Positions 31,380 to 41,696 of a DNA stretch of 64,000 bases are shown in pieces. The stretch comes from Phoronis australis. Its lineage: Eukaryota; Phoronida; Phoronidae. The notes below the pieces were generated by a model. That model was given only the letters and a program-made list of their open reading frames with translations, was not told the DNA's origin and searched no databases. The position numbers and the translations under genes are program-made. The stretch spans positions 638,835-702,834 of the forward strand of contig NMRA01000074.1 of assembly GCA_002633005.1 (NCBI GenBank). Direction: 5' to 3'. Numbering within the stretch: position 1 is the first letter of the stretch; each line of letters starts with the position of its first letter.

Positions 31380-31660
31380 TTGGGTGAAAGCTACGCACTT
31401 AAATTGCGTGCGTAAATTAATCATTAATGGAGTACCAAGTTAATTATTAGCGGCGAAAATTAATTGTTAAGGGCGTAAAGCTAGAATTAGTGGCGTAAAT
31501 TAACATTTAACGGGGCAAATTAATTATTTGAGGAGCAAATTGTCTTTTAACTGCGTAAATTGTTTCTATGCGGCGTAAAAAGTACGGCGTGAAATAAAAT
31601 TAATTTACGCAGGTAATTTAGGTGTGTAACCTGCACCCATTTGGCTAACGATAAACTTTA
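31380..31660. repeat. GGCGTAAATTAA repeat cluster with a conserved end
   Basis: About ten degenerate copies of a (G)GCGTAAATTAA word spaced 20-30 bp are followed by TTTAGGTGTGTAACCTGCACCCATTTGG. The last segment recurs at 32,648 and 46,288, so it is a conserved end of a dispersed family. Confidence 0.55.
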
Positions 31661-34333
31661 CTCAGCAAATAATCAATCTACGCCTTTAAGAATTAAAAGA
31701 GAATGCCATCCAAAATACAACCTACATGTAGTTGGTATCAATTTAGATCGAGTAGTTCCACACGATAACAGCAAGTACAGCTCTTTTACCTGACACCTGA
31801 CGGCAGACGGAGGTGTTGAAATTAACCAATGACGTCAGAGGTTCGAATGCAGTCTGCTCAGCAGTTCACAACACGCTTACTGGTACCAGCTTATTTCCTG
31901 AATTCATCGTTTTACACCAATAAATAATCAAAATGCGATCTAAAACCCTTACAAATACATAGAGTTATTGAAAAACGTGTTATTTTTATTTCGCCGTTAC
32001 GGATTTTTAGATATTTGAACGTGCCGTATCCAACAAAGTTTGGTAGGCCAATTTACCAAGGTCGGTCGTGGGAGTATGGAGTCTGTTCGGTGATATGTTC
32101 AACTTAGTTCTAAACACACAAAACGCTTGCTACATGTATCTCGGCCAGTGGCTCGGAACCCGATCAGACCCATGCGGGCCAGACTGAAGACATCACGAAC
32201 ATAAACCAGCCAAAGTTGGAAACTAAACTTCCAGTCACCAAAATACTATACTAGTGAGGCCAAAAAAGAAAGATGTGCACGTGGTTATTTTGGTGAATTA
32301 GCCACGAAACTGCAAATCTACTTACTTGCTTGTTGGGGGACCGCGAAGTCAGAGGCAGAACCCTTCCACAGAACCGTTAGGGCAAAAGATGTACAGTAAC
32401 AATGATTCGAATAATGTATGATTATCTAAATAAAGATTTCCCTAACATCTGGCCATAGGATACAAAATCGAGATATTGTTTCGCAACTGCTTCCTGTCAG
32501 CAAACACTGGATTAGCATGCGCTTACGCGGCTTCGGTACCCGACTAATAAGTTTATTGCGTCTAAGGGCGGTAACATACAAATTGTATAATACCGTTAAT
32601 AGTGAAATTAGGCCACTGACAATAATTAATTTGTGCGTGACTAATTTAGGTGCGTAACGTTTACCCATTCGACCAACTATGCAGACACAAATTAAACGCC
32701 AACGTTTGAGGCGGCACTCCTTGTTTTCTACGTAAAAAAATATTGACCTACGTTTTCGCGTTTAGACTTCGTTGTATAACACGGCCGGAGCTGACCTGAC
32801 CACTGATCTCACGTAAGCGCAAAACACAGTTTTAATTGCCGATTTATTGTAAAAGATCGTTAGATACATGCAAGTTTTTAATGTTTTTAGACAGTTTAGC
32901 TAGCCACGAGGTGGTTAAGCTTTGTTATACGAATAACGTGGTGCCAACAGATCACCAAGAGGCTTTAGCAAAAACAAAAGCAAAAGGAAAACACAATGAT
33001 GTAAAAAGACGTTCGAAATATTTTTGATGACACAGTTCAGATCAACTGTTGCAGTGTTGTCTCAGTTAGAATTCTTGAAATCCGTCATCCCCTTAGTCAC
33101 CGTTTATGTCACCGTAGTTTGTTTTAAAAACATATTGTAACCCTCAGTTACAAACAGTTAATCCTGCTGACTAGTGTGTTGTACATTTATCATTCCTGTT
33201 TGTGATTTTGTCGTCCCACGTTGAATACTCACTCATTATATATGTACAGTGTATATTTACACGTACCTCCATCGCTATACATGCTTCGAAAACAGAAGTG
33301 ATTTGTTCACAGTTGTCTATAGCTGCTTTTGAAACACGTCACTGTTTGTCACGCACGCTCAATGATAATTCAAGATGTGCAATTTTGCTGTCACACGTAA
33401 TGATTTAAATGTCAGTTTCGCAGGTAAAAAGTCTGGTGGGTTCCGGTCAATATACTATGCCAATGGAGTTAACGAATCCGTTCGTGTGGCTCGTATTACG
33501 ATACAAAGGGACTGTTCACAATTAGGGCCATTTACACGAGTTGTACGTACTGTAGCGGGGATGTTAAGTACAGCGTTGTGTTTTTAGGTGTTGTGAATGG
33601 CCGCCGGTGTCGACCTGTTGTTTTGTTTTGAATTTCCAGTGTTGAAAAAGAAAACCCTGAAAAAGGAGAGTTGCATAGAATAAAAATACATTTGAATGTA
33701 TTATTGTCGTCGTAAATTATACAAGCAGTGATGACGGAAAAGAATTTACAGAAAACTTTTGAAGAACTTACAGAATTTTCGGAAAAAACAGGGAACTACG
33801 CACTTGAGGCTGGAGTGGGTTTCGGACCCCGTCAAAACTGCTAGTGCGTGGCTTTTTATAGACCAAAGAATGCGCGTGAGAGTCTAAAACATGGGTGACG
33901 TAATGGAACACCCCTACAAGTAGAGTCAACTAAGAAATTGGCGCGAAACGGTAACTCTATAATTCGCAAAGAAAGTGATGTGGTCGAAGCTTGTTTTTTC
34001 CCAAGAATTTCCATAAACAGGTCCCCACAAAACAATTTCCTACTATAGGCCTTTAATCCTACCGTTGGAGCCACGATTAAAATTTCTGTTGTCCGTAGGA
34101 TTCCCCGAAGTGGACAATGCCAGCTAATTGTTGCAATCAAGAGCAGTAGGCTTTATGGAGGGCTGGGCATGCCAGTAGTTCAGTTTTGCACATTTTTGAC
34201 TTATGTACAAAATAAACACGATTGTTTCCGATATTCTATGATGAAGATGAACAATTTAAAATTATTCACTACTTGCACACGTTGGTGGCACTACAAAAAT
34301 GATTGTTGTGCATTGTTGTTTAGAACACAATGA
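31661..34333. other. no gene recognised
   Basis: No conserved frame or RNA gene. A further copy of the TAGGTGCGTAACGTTTACCCATT end motif lies at 32,648-32,680. Confidence 0.35.
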
Positions 34334-34653
34334 CAGTGGCGGAACTACGGGGGGGTTCAGGGGGTTTAACACCTCCCTTGGGCCAGGAGCCAAAAATTTA
34401 AAAAAAGTCTTCAGCAAAACAAAAACGGCACCGCCAGCGTGTGTAAACCCCAAGTAAAAAAAACTTCATGAGGGGGGGTGTGGTTCACTCTGAAAATATT
34501 TTTTTTTGCATTGTGAATTGCTGATATGAAAATCAAAATCAACGCATTTCGAGTCAGTCTTCGTGGTTCATCGGCAAAACCCCGGAGGTCAATTGTGCGC
34601 GCTTCCGTCGACACTTCTGAAGTAGCCAAGCATTTTAGATGGATCCGCCGCTG
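34334..34653. mobile_element. miniature element with CAGTGGCGGA ends
   Basis: The left end CAGTGGCGGAAC and the right end GGATCCGCCGCTG are inverted repeats, 320 bp apart, with GGGGGGG near the left end. It carries no coding capacity. Confidence 0.6.
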
Positions 34654-35492
34654 AAAGAGCAGCTCTATAGCTGATTTCTTTAGGTAACTAGTTCTTTACT
34701 TTAAGATATATTTTGATTTGATTAGGGGAAATACTGTGGTACCGCAACCCTGATATTCAGGCGAATTGACGTGCAACGTTTTTACCTCATCTGTCATGCC
34801 GTGTCATCCTATTACACCCCTCACGTTTGTGACTCGACTTTGACTGATGTACAGTAAAGTTGTCTTGCGCAATATCATGCAGCGTACATGTACATGTAAT
34901 ACTTTTGAAAAAAAAACTCGTTTTTTGAAGAATTGCTTTTGTGGCGGGCGCCGTTGTCTGGTCGCGAGTTTGCTCGAAGATGCACTCTAACAAGTTATGT
35001 CTATACAAGGAATGACCAAGGGGGCACTCACATTAGCAAAGTGACCGCATTCAGTTCGCGAACAGTGTACAGTACCAGAAATTGCGGGAGGCTGTATTTT
35101 CACAACAAAGTCTTGCGGGACTCGTGCTATGTTCAATAGGCCTCCTAAGGAGCCCTAGTGCCGACCTCAACACCTACCGTCCTTCTACCTGCAATAAGCA
35201 CCACTGCCGTTTTCTATACTGGGAATTTCCGCAGAATGGCCCACCCGACAAAACACCCATGCCCCTGGGCATTTATTTGATGTTAGGGTTTCAAGCGTTC
35301 AGACATTGGGACGTTTATTTCGAAAATTGCAAGAGATGCAAGTGGGCCCTGGGATACATCGTCAAGGTTTGAAGTAGTCCATGATGAATGGATCAAATTT
35401 AGTTGCGCATGCTGTAAGTCTTTTGAATGGACTGGGTAACCTCTGGGTACTTAGTGCCAACTGAGCTGCGAAACGAGATGCTGATATTGTAG
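34654..35492. other. no confident gene; one open frame near 35,160-35,372
   Basis: A plus-strand frame at 35,082-35,372 has an unusual composition for chance sequence (CNKHHCRFLYWEFPQNGP, then several aromatic residues and CKRCKW). It ends at a possible donor GTTTGA. It may be part of the transposon that supplies the hAT-like relic just downstream, or an orphan exon. Confidence 0.3.
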
Positions 35493-36000
35493 AGGCGCAC
35501 AAGCTCCATTGACACGGCAGTAGACGAAGTGCAAGTGTTGGGAACAAACGTCGCAGATGTCTGGGTAGAATGGTTCCAAGAGGAGCAAACCGTTGGATCC
35601 GATGTACAGATTCCTCGGCAGTCTATACAACAGAAAGATAGGACCAACGTTCCTGGAGAAACACCCAGGTAATAAGTTATAATTCTACACAGTTTGTAAT
35701 AATGTCTGTTTTTTATGCTTGTGAACAATGAAAACGAAATAGAAATTTTTGGACATGCCAAATTTACCCAGTACAGCAGAGGGTCTACGAGCGCACAGAA
35801 ACTGCTTCTGGTTTGTATTTCCACATGAGTCTATCTGCTTCATATCCAAAATCTATTTCACGTAGTGCGTAGTTAAATCTGTACCCAATACTTGTTTCGT
35901 TTCTTTCAGTGAGTACTACAGAACCGTGCAAAAACCCCTCCTAGACAACCTGTCGCAGCAGTTGACCACCAGATGTGTAAACTACACGTACAGTGTATGA
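35493..36000 (+). pseudogene. hAT-like transposase relic (two exon fragment)
   Basis: Two segments, 35493-35668 and 35910-36000, join across a GT..AG intron in matching phase (2). They read RTNVPGETP then SEYYRT and PLLDNLSQQLTTR, ending in TGA. The string NVP-x-(E/S)TPxEYYRR..xPFLDxLxxxL is typical of hAT-family transposases of the ZMYM/THAP-associated kind, just before the dimerisation part. Only about 88 codons are visible. The RNase-H catalytic residues and the C-terminal dimerisation motif are absent, so it is a remnant. Confidence 0.5.
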
Positions 36001-36067
36001 GCAACCACTGGGGATTAAATAGTGTCTAGAGAGAAGTTTTCAATTCAAAATTTTTGCAAAGTACGCT

Positions 36068-36440
36068 TCAGGTCTCGCGACGGACCAGGCCGGCTTGATT
36101 TGTGTAGATATCGAGTTTCAGTGAACTTCTGGTCCCTCGGCGAACTAGTCTTGTGATGCTTTTTACCAAAGTGTGCTTTGTAAAGCTATTTATCTCAGCC
36201 AGTACTGTTTGGTCCAGCGACAGATCAACTATTTTCATAGGGATAATAAGCCCAGGTGTACTTTTGGTCTCGTGACGGACCATGCCAGAGATTTGTGTAC
36301 TCTCAGTGTAAATCTGGTCCCTCTGTGAACTGCTCCTGTATACTGATCTTTTCACCACGGTGTACAGAATGTTTTGGTTTCGTGAAACTGTTTTCAGATG
36401 ATTTGTTTCCTGATACATTTGACGTTTTTCAATTGTTGTC
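36068..36440. repeat. two-copy tandem repeat, period about 195 bp
   Basis: GGTCTCGCGACGGACCAGG at 36,070 and GGTCTCGTGACGGACCATG at 36,265 each start a unit with the same order of words (TTTGTGTA, CTGGTCCCTC, GTGAACT, CCACGGTGTACA-like). The minus strand is open for 124 codons through both units. No protein family is recognised. Confidence 0.6.
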
Positions 36441-36982
36441 AACGTGATTCAGCTTAATAAAATGATACTTAATTGTTTATTGTCGCTTTTTATAATAGAC
36501 TATGAGCTGAGAGCACCATCGTTCGCCAGTTTTTCTCGTAACGAGACAGAACACATGTTTATTTCCGGACTAACAGTACAGGGCTTCGTTCTTAAAGAGC
36601 TTGAGGCTGTTGCGATCATCTGATATTCAAGTTTTTACGCCCCGTCGGTGCTCCTTATGCTCTTGAATGTTTGGTAGTTGTCTAAGCCCCTGTTTACACA
36701 CCACGCTTTCGTATACTAAAAAGGTGTGGGTAAGCAGATGTTCCAACAAAAATTTTTGCTGGTGGTGTGACTCATACCTAAGACGCTAACTCTACGGTCT
36801 CTGCTCATACCCAGTTGTGCTCAAATATGGTTTCACGAAACTTATGAGCCAAGTTCATGTGACAAAATCGAGAAGGGTTTTTAATTATCTTAAGAAAAAC
36901 TCCAGGGACATGTTAAGTGCCAAAAACGTACCAGGATGCATGGAAATTTCTCTGTTTGGCTACAAAAACAAAAAGTTATCTT

Positions 36983-37089
36983 ACAAGGGAGGGGGGTTTA
37001 CCTCTCCCCCGCTCGGCGCCACGCGCCTCGGATTCGACCTTTGCGGGAATCCTAAGCCCCCCCTTACTGAAAACGTAGATCCGCCACTG
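36983..37089. mobile_element. fragment of a CAGTGGCGGATC miniature element
   Basis: GGGAGGGGGGTTTACC near the left, CCTAAGCCCCCCCTTAC and the right end GTAGATCCGCCACTG. The left terminal repeat is not clear. Confidence 0.45.
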
Positions 37090-37149
37090 CACAATGCCTC
37101 GTTTTAGCATATCAAGTTTTTACAACGCAAACGTGAAAGCGCGCGTGCG

Positions 37150-37945
37150 GATATAATAACATCCTTTGTCAACAGAAACAGAAATGAAGTAAAATCAAAC
37201 ACTATATGGCAATTGACATTTAAAATGTGGCGTAATGAATATTATACCACAATTTTAGCCTCGAATGGCAGATACAACCGTGTGATAACCATTAAAGTTA
37301 TCTCACTAGTGAGATAACATTCTGGCGGGAAACCGAGGCCGGATTCGAACCCGGGCGTCAAGAGTTCCGAGTCGCCGACTTTACCACTAGACCACTCAGC
37401 GTTTGACGTCATAGAATACTTAAATGAGCACGCGCAACAATCGGATGTTCAGCAAAGGGCATTGCACCGACAATTATACGCTATGAAAAATAAGACGCAA
37501 AATTTCCATAAAAACGATATTTTAATTCAGTGAAATTTTTCTCTCGTGTTCTCTCACTTGTAAATCAGTGATCTCCAATTTGACTGCGGGTGTCATGAGT
37601 GAACTTTATAGTAGGGTGAAATTTGTTAATATTGTCTACTAAGTATACATATAATTTTTGTGGGCCATGGGTACAGATCATAAAAATGTCATAAATGTAC
37701 CTCAGCCAGAAAAGAGGCTTTTCAGAGCAGGATTTGATGAAGTTGCTTTCAAGATTTCCCATAAAAAGGGTGGCAAAAGTAGAAGCAACCCCAGTGCCCA
37801 TACATGTAGCTGTGCCTAATATTTGGAGATAGTGATTATTATTAAAGGTGAAATAATTCGTGGTAAGTACATGTTCAAGAAGAGAGCGAATAAAAGATGT
37901 AGGTACATTAGGATTATTACGTTGACGAAGAAATGGTGCAGGCTT
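37150..37945 (-). mobile_element. Penelope-like element, reverse-transcriptase fragment
   Basis: On the minus strand, 37,945 to 37,560 reads an RT core in the expected order: TTNYFTFNNNHYLQILGT, MGTGVASTFATLFMGNLE, KPLFWLRYIYDIF and HPTIKFTHD. The family has two aspartates in the (R/Y)xIDDIF motif; here the first is Tyr, so the copy is inactive. The endonuclease part is missing. The region 37,150-37,250 is the 3' flank, nearly identical to 255-390 at the left edge of the window. A tRNA-derived sequence lies between. Confidence 0.72.
37323..37400 (-). other. tRNA-derived sequence (SINE head or tRNA pseudogene)
   Basis: The minus strand carries an A-box-like TGGTCTAGTGGTAAAG and a B-box GGGTTCGAATCC at normal tRNA spacing. 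The T-stem pairs only with an 8-nt loop and the acceptor stem has mismatches, so this is not a good functional tRNA. It sits between the 3' flank and the reverse-transcriptase remnant of a Penelope element, as if inserted there. Confidence 0.5.
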
Positions 37946-39211
37946 CTATGCTTTCATGTTAAGGATTATTTGTACATCAGCTTTTAACATCAAAAGTCAC
38001 TAGAAGGGCATTTTTACTGATGTCTTTAAGAACTCCCCAAGTGACTAAAAATAGCAACAGGGCGCGGGTGCTATTGATGGTGAACCGGATGTACATTTTT
38101 CACCTCACTCGGCGAAAAAATTCCCCTCTCAGAAGGCACACACACTTTTCCTAGCCTCGGATGAACGAGCCTTTGAAGAAACATGATAACTATGTTTGCT
38201 CTGTCCAGTGAACTGAAGTTGAGCTCTAAAACGAGGTTGTGCTTTGGACGAGCGAATTAGGTGTTTTAATTTTAGAATTCAACTTGGTCCAGATTGATAT
38301 TTGAAACCTAACACATGTCGATTGAAATAGACGTAAAATTTATTAAAACCACGAAAAGAAAAGAAACCCCTCTAACAACAATGTCCTGGTCAGACCCCTC
38401 ACTGATGGTTCTCTTGAANCCCCCCCCCCCCCCGGCCCCCTGCTTCCTACGGCCATGTAAACTGTTTCATTTTTATTCCGCCTTTTTAGAGTTGAATAAC
38501 AGTCTCACTCCTTTTAATTTTCATTTTATATTTGGGAAGGGCTATCCTTTTGGAAGGTATGGGGGTGATTCATCTCCTTTGTCCCCTGCAAGTCTGGTAT
38601 AGTGACCACTCGAGGCTACTGATATTATTATCTTAATCTTGTGCGTCAGCTGTACTCTGTACCTTTGTCCTCCATGTACGGTGACCGAATTATATCAAAT
38701 ATCTATAACATTGGCTGCAAAAACGAGGAGTGTAAACACTTGGTACGTCGTAAATGGCCTGGTCAGACAGCTAAAATGCCGTGCAGTCATCAAAACGTTC
38801 TTTGGCGGACCGCCAAGTCTATATAATGATAGGACAAGAAGTAAAATGTCCTGTACCGACCACATGTCACCGACTGAATCAAATCGCTAAGGGGAGCGGT
38901 TCTGGGGATTTATATACCGGGAGTTTGAAGTCTAGAGTTTAGTAGTAGCTGGAACTTACATGTAGAAGCGCGATAACGGAAGTGTTTGCACCCACTATCT
39001 GCTATTGTTGGTTGCCTGGGATTGATCTCATCGGACAAGTTAAGAGCGTGTATGAACTCAGAACCAGTTTGCCGGTGCTTCCATCACGTTTGGGTAACTT
39101 GCAACATACAGGCTTTTTGCCCAAAGCAAAGAATGGCTGTCAGGTCGAGTCCAGTCAGGCCTTTCTGACAAGTTTGAGTTTTTAGTTGTGGAGGGAGAAC
39201 ACTGACTATGT
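37946..39211. other. no gene recognised; N and C-run at 38,419
   Basis: One ambiguous base at 38,419 precedes a run of about 15 C. No conserved coding sequence seen. Confidence 0.4.
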
Positions 39212-39347
39212 CATAGGCGGCGCACCATGGGGCTGGGGGGTGGGTTTTAGCCCCCCACGTTTTTCAGTGCTACGCCGCACATGGTCTCTGGGCGAAGAAC
39301 CACAGGGGGCGAAGGGGCTTTAGCCCCCACTTTTTGCGCCTCCCATG
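39212..39347 (+). mobile_element. CATGGGCGGCGCA foldback element, copy 4
   Basis: Two-unit structure with CATAGGCGGCGCACCATGG at the left and GCGCCTCCCATG at the right, and a central TTTAGCCCCC. The right arm is partly deleted. Confidence 0.65.
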
Positions 39348-41696
39348 TATGTGGCACATAACAATCAAATGAAAGTGTCACGCATGATGACATGAATGCG
39401 ATTCTAGACTGGAAACAAAACTGAGATCTTGGACACTTATCCCTAATATAAAAGTAATTTCAACAAGAAAAATAAGCGAGGAACTCGCACAGTTCCGTCG
39501 TCGTGGTTTCGCAATATGTCTCAGGGAAGCAGCACACGCGGCGGCGAAAGAGAGCGCCTAAAATACCGAGGCATCCCCTTCGCTTGACTCGAATTTCGAA
39601 AAACTCATTCAAAGTTTACATCGTTTCTTCGATTTCTCCTGCCGCCGAAGATTGAATACGCGACCAGCTAGTAGGCGTAAACGGTCAACGCAGGCCGCGG
39701 ATGAATTGTGTTTGTCTTCGAGAAAGTAGCGCGATCGCAGATCGTCTTAAGCCTCGACTCGTTAACAAAGAACAGAAAAACACGCCGGGGATTTGCGGGC
39801 ACACAACCCGGCACTTTTCCGTTGCGGGAACGAATGGAAAGGAGGCGTCGGGCGGTGGCGGATGTCCTCGTGGCCGCTCTCGAGTTGTTTTTGTCCGACG
39901 AAGTCGAAGCCAACATCCGGGTCCGAAATAGATACTGGATCCCGTTTTGGTCGGCCATCACAGCTAGTGTCGCTAAACAGCCCCCTCTCCGTAAATAATG
40001 CTTTCCTTCAAAACAACTAGTTCTCTTGAAATTGTTTGAGCGGACGAGTCTATATTTTTACGCAAAACCATAGGAGTATTTTCGTTGTATAAGGTAACTC
40101 ACAAAAACCAGTTGTCTTCAAGTTTTCCGGCAAATTTCCACCCTAGCTTTCGATTCCGATCAATGCTATTTTTATATAGTGACACATTTTTGGTTGGTTG
40201 GGTCTCATATGTTGTGATACTGTGATGTTTTAGATGAAACTGTTGTGTGGTTTTCTAGACCATTTTCAAATTTTATTAATTTCTCCGTGTGAATAACTGA
40301 CAGTGCCGGATTTATATGATGGCAAGGGTGTTCTCCATGAAGGGATGACCGTGAGAAAAGGCTTTATCATTTGAAATCAGAATGGGGGTGACAGCTAGTT
40401 GATTCCATCGTCGGTGTCCACCAAAGATGAAAGGATGCAAATACTAAAATCAAGAAAGAGGCCAATATGGAAGGGTATAGGCTATAATTACCGTAACATC
40501 AAATGAGCAGCGGTTGTTCATGTCACCAAAGGGTCCTCTTCTTAAAGCGTCTCATTAAAATCATGTGGTAAGTTAAATAACTTCAAAAAAGGGGAAAAGA
40601 GTGTGTTTGCAATTTATTTTGTATCAGAGTGGGATCCCTGGAAAAAGCGAAACAATTCTCATGTTCTTAAGTTCTTGAATTTAAAAATCTAACTACACTT
40701 TCTTAAAAAATGTGTCCAGGTCAAGTTTTCTCAGTAAAAGTGCTCATTTTCAAGAAAAGTTTTGTAAAATCTTGGCACCACGTAACAAACTGAAAATGTG
40801 CCGCCCGCCCGCTCGCGACACCCAGGAGTGATAGTTTCCACTTAAAGTTGTATCTCTTTTACATGCTTCGCGGTGCCTTTCTCTCATCATTTTAGTCCGG
40901 ATCTGAGTACGCCTATGCCGGTCGCCATCTGGGCTCTCCTGGTGCCCGTAATTCTCACGACATTAGGGACTGACGAGAAAAGCTAGTGTGACCAATTACT
41001 TCGCTTCTAATTCGCGAGGACATGCGTGACATTGTGTTTCCGGTATCTTTTGCGTCGACCACGGAACACAGCCCTGGCTCCTGGAAATTATTTGGAAGCA
41101 TGTGCCCTACCCGCAGCTTTGTGAGTACTGGTAGAGGCTCTCTTACTATATGGGTCGGCCGCGGCGAGCGATGCCCACTTGACGAGATGTGGCATAAACA
41201 GGGTCAGGGAAAATTGACCTTTCGCAAGCTCCGCCCCCTAGTGCGTAATGTCGACTAACAAACAATAAGTTTTACCCGACGACATGTTGTTTGTCGGGTA
41301 AAATGGTGGCTTGGAAACGAAGGTGTGTCAATAATGCTGCGTTCTAAAGGTTCAGGTAAGCCAATTACTGAGCCTTGTCTCAAGCAATTAACGTACAGTA
41401 CTGTCAGTTCTTAGCAAACCCACAAACTGTGTGTAATCTGAGAAAAGAACAATTACACTTAAATTGTTTTGCTTTTTTTCTTTAAAGCCGGGTACTTAGC
41501 AGCTAGATCCGAAACTCAGTAATACTACTGGGTGTGTGTCCACAAAAATGCAAGGTCCAACTCTGAAGCTTCAATCTAGACTGTAGCCACCATCTCGTGT
41601 ATTGCTCGATAACAATTTTTGATGCAACCCGTGGTGCAATCATATCTCTAGGTCGAGCAAATCAAACACCACGCCACTCTGTGTTAAGCTAACAAC
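39348..41696. other. upstream region of the temptin-like gene
   Basis: 39,480-39,960 is CpG-rich with overlapping frames on both strands. The plus-strand frame (ERRRRAVADVLVAA, then RVRNRYW) faintly recalls Harbinger nuclease N-termini, but not enough to call. A short inverted repeat TTTTACCCGAC/GTCGGGTAAAA lies near 41,270-41,303. No TATA box stands out before 41,697. Confidence 0.3.

Noticed and set aside
1371-35455. Shared word GTAACCTCTGGGTACT at about 1376 and 35,438 as a transposon end
   Set aside because: Only 16 bp are shared; no wider similarity could be seen.
39701-39998. Arg-rich frames with RVRNRYW resembling a Harbinger nuclease N-terminus
   Set aside because: The likeness is a few residues in CpG-rich sequence with open frames on both strands; no catalytic region follows.
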